Positions 1 to 7,560 of a stretch of DNA of 64,000 nt are shown in pieces. The notes beneath the pieces are model-generated. The model made no database searches and was not told the origin of the DNA. It saw only the letters and a program-made list of their open reading frames with translations. The number at the start of each line of letters is the position of its first letter. Within the stretch, counting starts at the first letter, position 1. This stretch comes from Pseudomonas sp. BSw22131 (GTDB lineage Bacteria > Pseudomonadota > Gammaproteobacteria > Pseudomonadales > Pseudomonadaceae), in assembly GCF_026810445.1 (NCBI RefSeq), contig NZ_CP113949.1, positions 3,596,001 to 3,660,000 on the forward strand, written 5' to 3'. The translations under genes were made by a program, and so were the position numbers.

Positions 1-2391
1 GCAACCTGGAGCATCAACCGGGCCAAAGAGTTCGGCCTGGCCATCGCCTACGAAACCCGCATCTCGGGCGGACAGCAAATGCTCTCCCCTGGCGTGAACC
101 TCTATCGGACCCCATACAACGGCCGGGCGGCGGAATACGTCAGCGGTGAAGACCCCTTCCTCGGCGCGGTCCTGGCCCCCGCCATCGTCAACGGCATCCA
201 GGCCCAGGGTATCCAGGCCAGCGGCAAGCATTACCTGGCCAACGAACAGGAAGCCAACCGTCAGGCGATCAACGTCGTGGTGGACGAACGCACGTTGCGC
301 GAGCTGTATCTGCCGGGCTTCGAGTCGATGGTCAAGAACGCCAATGTCGCGTCGATCATGTGCGGCTTCAACAAGGTCAATGGCGACTACGCCTGTGAAA
401 ACCATCACCTGATCACCGAAGTGCTCAAAGGTGAATGGGGCTACCAAGGCACTGTTATCAGTGACTTCAATGCCATCCACAACGCTTTCAAAGGCGCGTG
501 GGCCGGCACTGACCTCGACATGCCGTCGGGGCTGCAATTTACTGAAGCCAATCTGATGCCCTACGTGTGGAGCGGGCAACTGACGCAGAACGTCATTGAT
601 GACAAGGTCAAGCGCAACCTGCGCGCCGTTGTCAGCTACGACTTTCAGGAAAACCTCAACACTGCAAAGACACTCGATCATCCCGAGTACGGCATGCGCG
701 CAGCGCTCAATACCGCACGTGAGGCGATCGTGCTGCTGCGCAACGAAAATACCACCGCCGGCAAGCCGCTGTTGCCGCTGGCTCGCTCAGCCAAAATCGC
801 GGTGATCGGCGATTGGGCCAACCATGCGCCAGCGTCGCCGTTCGGCACCGCCAACTCGCCACCCAACAGCTACGTCACTGAATTGAGCGGCCTGCAGCAA
901 CTGGCGTCGAGCAGCGCGAACGTTACGTACCTGTCCGAGATGAGCCTGAACCCGGAAGCCTCGGTCTGGTATCAGCCGGCCACAGGTAAAAACGGCATCA
1001 GCAATGCCGGTGTGAAGGCCGAGTATTTCGCCAACACCCGCTTCTCCGGTGACCCGGCGCTGACGCGCGTCGAGCCAGGTGTAAACCTGAACTGGTTGAC
1101 CGGGACCAACGTGACCAGCGCTGGCAGCACAGCGGTGTCTGGTTTCAGCCCGACAGCTGGTGCCTTCTCGGCCCGCTTCACGACCACCATCAAACCGGTG
1201 ATCTCCGGACCTCAGGTGTTCAAGATTCGCGCCGACGGCCCTTACAAACTGTGGGTCAATGATGAACTGGTGGTGCAGAGCGACGGTGTCCCGTACTCGG
1301 CAGACGTAGTCAATGCCATGACCACATCCGGCAAAACCGCCTCTCTGAGCGCAGGCAAGGCTTACGCCGTGAAGCTTGAATACCAGCGCGTGCAGGGCAA
1401 TTTCATCCCGGCACTGGGTGGATTGACCGGCGTGCAGATGAGCTGGGCTTCGCTACGAGCACCTGCCGACCTGTCCAAATATGATGCCGTGGTCGTTGCC
1501 ACCGGCACCAACTACGAGAACGAAGGCGAAGGTTCCGACCACGGTTTTGAATTACCCGACCAACAGGCGGATCTGATCAGCGCCGTGGCCAAAGCCAACC
1601 CGAACACCGTCGTGGTCATGCACGGTGGCGGCGTTCCCGATATGCAGCCATGGGCGAAGAAAGTCGGCGCCACCTTGCAAGCCTGGTACCCAGGTCAGCA
1701 AGGCGGGCAGGCACTGGCCGAGATTCTGTTCGGCAAGGTCAACCCGTCGGGCAAATTGCCGATCACCATCGACAAGAAAATCGAAGACAACCCAAGCTAT
1801 GCGTCGTACCCCAACCCAGCCGCTTACCGAGGCGATAACGCGCTGACCGAGATGGTCTACAGCGAAGGCCTTTACATGGGTTATCGCGGTTACGACAAAG
1901 CGCACAAAAAGCCGTTGTATCCGTTTGGTTTCGGCCTGTCGTACACCACGTTCAACTACAGCGACCTGAAGCTTTCGAACAACGTTCTGGTGCCAGGCAG
2001 CACGGTTGACGTGACGTTCACAGTGACCAACAGCGGCGACAAGGCGGGCTTTGAAGTGGCTCAGTTGTACGTCAAACCGCAAAAGCCGGCCGTTGATCGC
2101 CCAGAGAAAGAGCTCAAGGGCTTCACCAAAGTGTATTTGCAGCCGGGTGAGAGCAAGACCGTCAGCATCCCGGTGGATTCGAGGTCGTTGGCCTACTTCG
2201 TCGAGAAGACCGACAGCTGGGACGTCGATGCGGGCAAGTTCAAGATACTGGTCGGCCCGGACTCGGAAAACCTGCCGCTGGACCGCACGTTGCAAACCCT
2301 GTTTGCCGAGCACCTGACCACCCGCGACAGCAACCCGCTGCCTTTACCGCTGCGCAAAGCAGTGCAGGTCAGCGCCACTCAGCGCTATTGA
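1..2391 (+). CDS. GH3 family beta-glucosidase with PA14 insert (5' end outside window)
   Basis: A glycoside hydrolase family 3 enzyme that should release terminal beta-linked glucose (or a related sugar) by a retaining mechanism. The reading frame is open from base 1, with no start or signal peptide in view, so the N-terminus lies upstream. The first visible part is the (beta/alpha)8 domain (GKHYLANEQE, then SDF with the likely nucleophile Asp encoded at 463-465). The alpha/beta sandwich domain follows, interrupted by a PA14-like carbohydrate-binding insert (about bases 1010-1450). A fibronectin type III-like C-terminal domain contains the conserved RPEKELKGF stretch. This domain order is typical of PA14-bearing GH3 beta-glucosidases; the exact substrate cannot be read. 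It is convergent with the tetR gene. The family call is firm; periplasmic location is inferred from relatives. Confidence 0.9.
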   Translation, partial: ATWSINRAKEFGLAIAYETRISGGQQMLSPGVNLYRTPYNGRAAEYVSGEDPFLGAVLAPAIVNGIQAQGIQASGKHYLANEQEANRQAINVVVDERTLRELYLPGFESMVKNANVASIMCGFNKVNGDYACENHHLITEVLKGEWGYQGTVISDFNAIHNAFKGAWAGTDLDMPSGLQFTEANLMPYVWSGQLTQNVIDDKVKRNLRAVVSYDFQENLNTAKTLDHPEYGMRAALNTAREAIVLLRNENTTAGKPLLPLARSAKIAVIGDWANHAPASPFGTANSPPNSYVTELSGLQQLASSSANVTYLSEMSLNPEASVWYQPATGKNGISNAGVKAEYFANTRFSGDPALTRVEPGVNLNWLTGTNVTSAGSTAVSGFSPTAGAFSARFTTTIKPVISGPQVFKIRADGPYKLWVNDELVVQSDGVPYSADVVNAMTTSGKTASLSAGKAYAVKLEYQRVQGNFIPALGGLTGVQMSWASLRAPADLSKYDAVVVATGTNYENEGEGSDHGFELPDQQADLISAVAKANPNTVVVMHGGGVPDMQPWAKKVGATLQAWYPGQQGGQALAEILFGKVNPSGKLPITIDKKIEDNPSYASYPNPAAYRGDNALTEMVYSEGLYMGYRGYDKAHKKPLYPFGFGLSYTTFNYSDLKLSNNVLVPGSTVDVTFTVTNSGDKAGFEVAQLYVKPQKPAVDRPEKELKGFTKVYLQPGESKTVSIPVDSRSLAYFVEKTDSWDVDAGKFKILVGPDSENLPLDRTLQTLFAEHLTTRDSNPLPLPLRKAVQVSATQRY

Positions 2392-2444
2392 TCTAACCCG
2401 TTAGAGGCGGCGGCTGCTGGAGCAGCCAGCTTCGAGAGCAACAG

Positions 2445-2470
2445 ATTCAGGCTCAGGAATGAGCCTGAAT
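2445..2470. other. Perfect 11-bp hairpin at the tetR 3' end
   Basis: ATTCAGGCTCA at 2445-2455 is the exact reverse complement of TGAGCCTGAAT at 2460-2470, with a GGAA loop. The hairpin covers the tetR stop codon (2453-2455). There is no U-run on either side, so a classical intrinsic terminator is not demonstrated. It lies between two convergent genes and may limit read-through or stabilise 3' ends. Confidence 0.5.
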
Positions 2471-3103
2471 ATCCCTTCCCAGCCGCCGTACGTAGACCTC
2501 GAAAACGGCCATGACGTCCACCTCATCCGGGCTTCTCAGCCACTGGATCTGTAAGCCGTCCATCACCGAAAAAATCTCCTGAGCCAAGGCGTTGGCGTCT
2601 ACGTCAGCCCGAATCTCTCCCTTCTCGATCAGCGCCGCAATGTGGCCCCGCGCGTGAGCGTGAGTGAGATGAAACCGCTCCTGATACCACGACCACGCGG
2701 GGTGCGTGTTCGACAGGCTCTCGGTATTCATCACCAGCGACGCCTGACATTCCGCCGCATCCTCGACACTGAAGCCCATGCTCAGTTTGAGAAATTTGAT
2801 AAAGCCTTCAAGCGTCATTTCCAGCGTCAGCTCGTCAAACCGCGACGTCACCCGTTGATCCCTGCGTTCGAGCAACGCGCCGAGCAACGCCACCTTGTTC
2901 GGGAAATGGTGCAGCAAACCGACCGTCGTGATCCCCGCCAGCTCCGCAACGTCGCGCATCGAGGCGCTGGAGTAGCCGTCCCGGGCGAAAATGGTCGTGG
3001 CGGCATCCAGTAAAGCGGTTCTTCGCATTTCCCCTTTGGGCGCCTTGCGACGCTTGGGCGGTGCGACTTCGCCTGATTCACTCCCTGATTCATCGACTGA
3101 CAT
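2453..3103 (-). CDS. TetR/AcrR-family transcriptional regulator
   Basis: A 216-residue one-component repressor type. The N-terminal helix-turn-helix is clear: after a basic leader comes MRRTALLDAATTIFARDGY, then DVAELAGITTVGLLHHFPNK, the usual TetR recognition-helix region. The C-terminal ligand-binding half is not assignable to a specific effector. The reading frame is open well upstream into the MATE gene. The start at 3103 is chosen because GGA sits five bases before it; an ATG two codons earlier (3109) is also possible. It lies 35 bp downstream of the MATE exporter on the same strand, so the pair is probably co-transcribed and the regulator probably controls the exporter. That link is inference from position. 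Confidence 0.85.
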   Translation of the reverse strand: MSVDESGSESGEVAPPKRRKAPKGEMRRTALLDAATTIFARDGYSSASMRDVAELAGITTVGLLHHFPNKVALLGALLERRDQRVTSRFDELTLEMTLEGFIKFLKLSMGFSVEDAAECQASLVMNTESLSNTHPAWSWYQERFHLTHAHARGHIAALIEKGEIRADVDANALAQEIFSVMDGLQIQWLRSPDEVDVMAVFEVYVRRLGRDIQAHS

Positions 3104-3138
3104 AAACATCCGTAGCGTTGAGGTGTGTTGTCCCTGCC

Positions 3139-4485
3139 TCACGCAGGCTGAGCCCGGCGTTGAAAAAACCGTTTCGCGGTCAGGGATGCGGTAAATATCG
3201 AGATTATTGCAATGAGTGCATTGCCGGCAAACATACCGGGCAACGCCCCGCTGCCCCCAAAAAGATGGGTGCCGACGTAAATGAATGGCACGGCGGCCAG
3301 TGTTGCCCGCGCCCAGGCGAAAGCCGCCACCAGCCAAGAACGATCCATCGTAACGAACACCGAAATAGCGACGAAATCCAGCCCGATGATCGCCCAGAGC
3401 CCGCCGCCAATCTGGCAGAACGCAACGAACATCGCGCGCCCCGGACCCTCGAGTTCATACAGGTCCGCGATCAGCCCGCTCGACAGGATCAGCACGCCCC
3501 AGACCGCCAGACCATAGGCCACCACCAGCCGTCGCGTAAAGACGATGGCGGTGCCGACACGATCATCACGCCGGGCGCCAATGTTCTGCCCCAGCACCGG
3601 GGCCAGCGCGGTCGGCAGGGAGAAAAACGCGCAATATGCAAACTGCATCACCCGGTCCACCACCGCCATGGCGGCCAAGGTGGATGTGCCGTAAGCAGCC
3701 AGCGACGAAAACAGATAAGCCAGGCCGACGGGGGTCGCGAGATTGGCGACGATCGCCGGCAAAGCGATTTTGAATGTTACCCGCATGTGCTCTCGCAGCA
3801 GCGCCCAATCAGTTGAAAACAGCAAGCCGACACGCTTGCGTAACCAAAACGCGCCAAGCGAGGCCGACACCACGGCCGACAACGCGTACGCCAGCCCCGC
3901 CCCTTTGATTCCCAGACCCAAGACGAAGATGAACAGTGGATCGGCGACCGCCAGCGTGGCCGCGCCGGACAGCACCACCCACAGCGCCCGCCGACTGTCA
4001 CCGGTGGTCCGCAGGATTTGCGCCGACATCTGCATCGCCGACTGCGCGACGGTAAACGGCAAGGTCAGCCAGATGAAACTGCGCACCACCGGGTAAGTAA
4101 CGTCGTCCGCGCCCAGCATGTGCGTCACCGGGAAAACCAGTGCCAACTGCACGGCGGCCGTGAGCCCGGACGCGATCATGACCATTAGCATCAGGCTGCC
4201 CGTCAATCGGGCAAACCCTGGTGTCTCGCGCTCGCTGATCCGCTCCGAGAGCACCGACGCCGCCGCAATGATAAAGCCGCTGGCAATCGCGCCGTTGAAA
4301 AAGATCAGCACCTTCGCGATCCCGACCGCCGCCAGCAGCACCGGATCATGGAGCTTGGCGACATAGACGAGCGTGAGGATGTCCACCAGGAAAACCGCAA
4401 GCAGACTCAGCGCAATTGTACTGGTCATCACCAAAATATGGCGGGCGACCCGACCTTCGGTGAACGTTGCGCGTGCGTTTGCCAT
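3139..4485 (-). CDS. MATE-family multidrug/cation antiporter
   Basis: A 448-residue polytopic inner-membrane protein with about twelve hydrophobic segments and the two-fold MATE architecture. It resembles DinF/NorM-type Na+- or H+-driven drug exporters. Hydrophobic blocks start near residue 18 (HILVMTSTIALSLLAVFLVD) and end near residue 430, followed by a short basic tail. Length matches the family (about 440-460 residues). The frame is open further upstream to 4644, but ATG at 4485 gives the normal family N-terminus and the extra upstream residues are proline- and arginine-rich rather than membrane-like. A TetR regulator follows on the same strand. Substrate is unknown. Confidence 0.88.
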   Translation of the reverse strand: MANARATFTEGRVARHILVMTSTIALSLLAVFLVDILTLVYVAKLHDPVLLAAVGIAKVLIFFNGAIASGFIIAAASVLSERISERETPGFARLTGSLMLMVMIASGLTAAVQLALVFPVTHMLGADDVTYPVVRSFIWLTLPFTVAQSAMQMSAQILRTTGDSRRALWVVLSGAATLAVADPLFIFVLGLGIKGAGLAYALSAVVSASLGAFWLRKRVGLLFSTDWALLREHMRVTFKIALPAIVANLATPVGLAYLFSSLAAYGTSTLAAMAVVDRVMQFAYCAFFSLPTALAPVLGQNIGARRDDRVGTAIVFTRRLVVAYGLAVWGVLILSSGLIADLYELEGPGRAMFVAFCQIGGGLWAIIGLDFVAISVFVTMDRSWLVAAFAWARATLAAVPFIYVGTHLFGGSGALPGMFAGNALIAIISIFTASLTAKRFFQRRAQPA

Positions 4486-4757
4486 GACTGTTTCCGAACG
4501 GGGCCGAAGCGGCTCATGAAAAGCGTCACTACTCGGCAAGGCGGCGATTCTAGCTGTGCCGGAAGCCGGAGGCCATGGCGAATAACCGGCGCTGATCCGA
4601 AGTTTTACGCGCCGCACCGGTGCCGGAGAAAATTGGCACAGCATTGCGAATGCGACAGCCGAGCGATGGCTGGTCAGCGACTTCTTGAACCCTGCCTCTG
4701 CTGCGAGTGTCTAGCCATTAGCACTTCTAATCCAGAAGGCCATCAGGAGGATTGCCG

Positions 4758-5201
4758 TTGAACATTTTCGAAGCGTTGCGAGAAAGCCATGAGCGGCAGC
4801 GTAGCTACGCCGATGCGCTTATTCAGACCCACGGCGACAGCGCTGAACGCGCCGAAGCCTACAAACAGCTCAAAGCTGAATTGCAGGCCCACGAGACCGC
4901 CGAGGAGCGTTGCTTCTATATCCCGCTGATGAAACACGACAATGGCATGGACCTCAGCCGTCACGGCATCTCCGAGCACCACGAGATGGACGAGATGATG
5001 GAGGAGCTGGACGAGACCGAGATATCCAGTCCGGCCTGGCTGGCCACGGCGAAGAAGCTGTCGGAGAAGGTCCATCATCACTTGAAGGAAGAAGAGCAGA
5101 AGTTCTTCCAGATGGCGGGCAAGCTGCTCAATGACAAACAGAAAGAGTCGCTGGCGGACGATTACGTGAAGGAATACGAAGAGCAGTTGCAGGAAAGCTG
5201 A
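4758..5201 (+). CDS. Hemerythrin HHE cation-binding domain protein
   Basis: A 147-residue soluble four-helix-bundle protein of the hemerythrin/HHE family, which binds a di-iron centre and is linked in bacteria to O2, NO or iron-stress handling. Candidate ligands are visible: an ESHERQ motif near residue 13, AHETAEE near residue 48, EHHEMDE near residue 75 and KVHHHLKEEE near residue 107. No ATG suits the start. An AGGAGG Shine-Dalgarno at 4745-4750 stands seven bases before TTG 4758, whereas TTG 4752 is only one base away, so 4758 is the better start. It is divergent from the MATE gene and followed by its own terminator. The precise role is not readable. Confidence 0.85.
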   Translation: MNIFEALRESHERQRSYADALIQTHGDSAERAEAYKQLKAELQAHETAEERCFYIPLMKHDNGMDLSRHGISEHHEMDEMMEELDETEISSPAWLATAKKLSEKVHHHLKEEEQKFFQMAGKLLNDKQKESLADDYVKEYEEQLQES

Positions 5202-5228
5202 GTTCATCCAAAAGGATGCATTAGATGT

Positions 5229-5259
5229 GTGGCGGTCCATTACCAGACCGCCACTTCTT
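5229..5259 (+). terminator. Rho-independent terminator after hemerythrin gene
   Basis: GTGGCGGTC (5229-5237) pairs exactly with GACCGCCAC (5246-5254) around an eight-base loop and is followed by TTCTTC. The U-run is short, but position 28 bp after the stop supports the call. Confidence 0.65.
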
Positions 5260-5450
5260 CAATACCCCTTCAGGTTCTATTTTCAAACAAGAAAAACCCG
5301 ACAACGCCGGGCAAAACACGTCCCTTTTCGCACACACTCATTTAAATTAGTCTGTTATCGTCGTTCTACGTCGATATTCCTCAAACGATAATCCCTAGCC
5401 TGCACCTCCACTCATCGCAAGCGGCTTTGCGAGCAAACGGTATACGAGAC

Positions 5451-7178
5451 ATGGACAAACAGTCTCCTGACAGCCCGCCCGCCGAAGCGCAATCGCGTGC
5501 AGAGAAAATCGTCGAATTCAGGCGTCAGAAAACCCTTTTAAAGACCGGCGCCCTTCAGGACGCTATTTTCAACAGCGCCTACTTTTCAAGCATCGCGACC
5601 GATGAAAAAGGCGTCATTCAGATTTTCAATGTTGGCGCCGAACGCATGCTCGGCTACCAGTCCGAAGACGTGGTCAATCTCATCACGCCGGCCGACATCT
5701 CCGATCCTGCTGAGCTGATCACCCGAGCAGCCGCCCTGAGCCTGGAGCTGAATACGCCCATCACGCCGGGCTTTGAAGCGCTTGTGTTCAAAGCCTCGCG
5801 GGGCATCGAAGACAACTACGAATTGACGTACATCCGAAAGGACGGCAGCCGTTTGTCTGCGATGGTGTCCGTCACCTCGCTGCGCGACAGTGCCGAAAAG
5901 ATCATCGGCTACCTGTTGATCGGCACCGACAACACGGCGCGCAAACAGGAGGAAACGGCCCAGGCCCTGCTCGATCAGCGTTTGCGCGATCAGCAGTTCT
6001 ATACGCGCTCGCTGATCGAATCCAACATCGACGCACTGATGATGACCGATCCGCAGGGCATCATTTCCGACGTCAACAAGCAGATGATGGCGCTCACAGG
6101 TCGCACGCGTGACGAACTGATTGGTGCACCTTGCAAGAACTTCTTCACCAACCCGGCTCGTGCCGACGCTGCAATCAAGCGCGTGCTCAGCGAACACAAG
6201 GTCAGCGATTACGAGCTCACAGTGCGCGCCTACAACGGCACGGAAACCGTGGTCTCTTATAACGCAGCGACCTTTCACGACCGCGACCGCAAGCTGCAAG
6301 GGGTGTTTGCTGCCGCGCGGGATGTGACCGAGCGCAAACGCTTCGAGCGCACGCTGGAGGAAAAAAACGTCGAGCTCGAACGCGCCAGCAACATGAAGTC
6401 CGAGTTTCTGGCGACCATGTCCCACGAACTGCGCACGCCACTCAATGCCGTGATCGGGTTCTCCGAGGCGCTCAAGGACGGCATGGTCGGAGCCATGAGC
6501 GATACCCAGCGCGAATACATCACTGACATCTTCACCAGCGGCCAGCATTTACTGTCGCTGATCAACGACATTCTTGATCTGTCCAAAGTCGAAGCCGGCA
6601 TGATGGCGCTGGAGCTGGAACCCGTAGAACTCGCCAGCCTGTTGAGCAACAGCTTGCTGATCGTGCGCGAAAAAGCCGCAGGCCAGCGCATCCAGTTGAA
6701 GCTTGAAATCGACAGCGACCTGGGCCTGCTCGAACTGGACCTGCGCAAGACCAAGCAGATCGTCTACAACCTGCTCTCCAACGCGGTGAAATTCAGCCAG
6801 CCCGACGGCTCTGTGACGCTAGCAGTGCGCAGCGTGCCGCGAGCTCAGGCGGGGTCCGTCGACGGCGACTGGCCGGTGTATCGCTTTGCGGTCCCTGCTG
6901 GTGACTACGAGGACTTTCTGGAGTTGAGCGTCACTGATGACGGGATCGGAATCGATGAACAAGACATGAGCAAGTTATTCAAGGCATTCAGCCAGATAGA
7001 CAGTGGCCTGGCGCGCAAATTTGACGGCACGGGTCTGGGCCTGGCGCTGGTCAAGCAGTTGACCGAACTGCACGGCGGCAGCGTAGCGGTGGCCAGCCGC
7101 GAAGGCAGCGGGTCGCGTTTTGTGGCCTGGCTGCCGATGCGCCCGATTGCCAAGGAGGCGCTGTGGCGCAGATCCTGA
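5451..7178 (+). CDS. Soluble PAS-domain sensor histidine kinase
   Basis: A 575-residue cytosolic kinase: no signal peptide or membrane segment is present. A PAS domain covers about residues 36-165 (ending in the GTDNTARKQ linker) and a second about 185-300 (ending ARDVTERKR). A coiled linker leads into HisKA with the phosphoacceptor His325 in MSHELRTPLN. The HATPase_c domain carries N box NLLSNAVKF, G1 DDGIGI and G2 GTGLGLALVK. The family is two-component PAS kinases with an internal stimulus such as redox, a ligand or a partner protein. ATG 5451 is chosen over an upstream TTG at 5427; the ribosome site is weak. It overlaps the next receiver gene by 16 bases, so the two are translationally coupled. 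It has no receiver domain of its own, so the following two genes are its likely targets. Confidence 0.92.
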   Translation: MDKQSPDSPPAEAQSRAEKIVEFRRQKTLLKTGALQDAIFNSAYFSSIATDEKGVIQIFNVGAERMLGYQSEDVVNLITPADISDPAELITRAAALSLELNTPITPGFEALVFKASRGIEDNYELTYIRKDGSRLSAMVSVTSLRDSAEKIIGYLLIGTDNTARKQEETAQALLDQRLRDQQFYTRSLIESNIDALMMTDPQGIISDVNKQMMALTGRTRDELIGAPCKNFFTNPARADAAIKRVLSEHKVSDYELTVRAYNGTETVVSYNAATFHDRDRKLQGVFAAARDVTERKRFERTLEEKNVELERASNMKSEFLATMSHELRTPLNAVIGFSEALKDGMVGAMSDTQREYITDIFTSGQHLLSLINDILDLSKVEAGMMALELEPVELASLLSNSLLIVREKAAGQRIQLKLEIDSDLGLLELDLRKTKQIVYNLLSNAVKFSQPDGSVTLAVRSVPRAQAGSVDGDWPVYRFAVPAGDYEDFLELSVTDDGIGIDEQDMSKLFKAFSQIDSGLARKFDGTGLGLALVKQLTELHGGSVAVASREGSGSRFVAWLPMRPIAKEALWRRS

Positions 7179-7552
7179 TCGTCGAAGACAACGCTGCCAA
7201 CATGCGTCTGGCCTGCCTGCTGCTGAACAATGCGGGGCACGACGTACTGTGTGCCGCTGACGCCGAAACCGGTCTGGCGCTTGCCCGAGAGCTACAACCG
7301 CAGTTGGTGCTGATGGACCTCCAGCTGCCGGGCATGGATGGCCTTGCCGCCACTTCATTGCTCAAGAAGGACGCACGGACGGCGGCGATTCCGGTGGTTG
7401 CCCTCACTGCCATGGCGATGAAAGAGGACGAAGAGAAAACCCGTCTTGCCGGCTGTGATGCCTATATCGTCAAACCGCTGCGTTATCAGGAGCTGTATCG
7501 GGTAATCGATACGTTGCTTCAAAACACCTCGCCCTCGCCGCCTCTCGCCTGA
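7163..7552 (+). CDS. Single-domain response regulator (CheY/DivK-like receiver)
   Basis: A 129-residue stand-alone receiver domain. The acidic pair is in ILIVEDN, phosphoacceptor Asp52 is in VLMDLQLPGMDG, the conserved Thr in VVALTAMAM, and Lys in YIVKPL. No output domain follows, so it acts by protein contact or as a phosphate relay/sink. Translation starts at GTG 7163, four bases after AAGGAGG, inside the end of the kinase gene. The next gene starts nine bases after its stop. Position between a kinase without a receiver and a receiver-GGDEF-EAL protein suggests it is either a second target of the kinase or a competitor for its phosphate. Confidence 0.92.
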   Translation: MAQILIVEDNAANMRLACLLLNNAGHDVLCAADAETGLALARELQPQLVLMDLQLPGMDGLAATSLLKKDARTAAIPVVALTAMAMKEDEEKTRLAGCDAYIVKPLRYQELYRVIDTLLQNTSPSPPLA

Positions 7553-7560
7553 GTTCGCCT

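Noticed and set aside
2412..2427. GGCTGCT-GG-AGCAGCC hairpin as terminator of the GH3 gene
   Set aside because: The two-base loop is too tight and no T-run follows.
3118..3816. 232-codon plus-strand open frame opposite the MATE gene
   Set aside because: Arginine/glutamine/histidine-rich shadow of the MATE coding strand.
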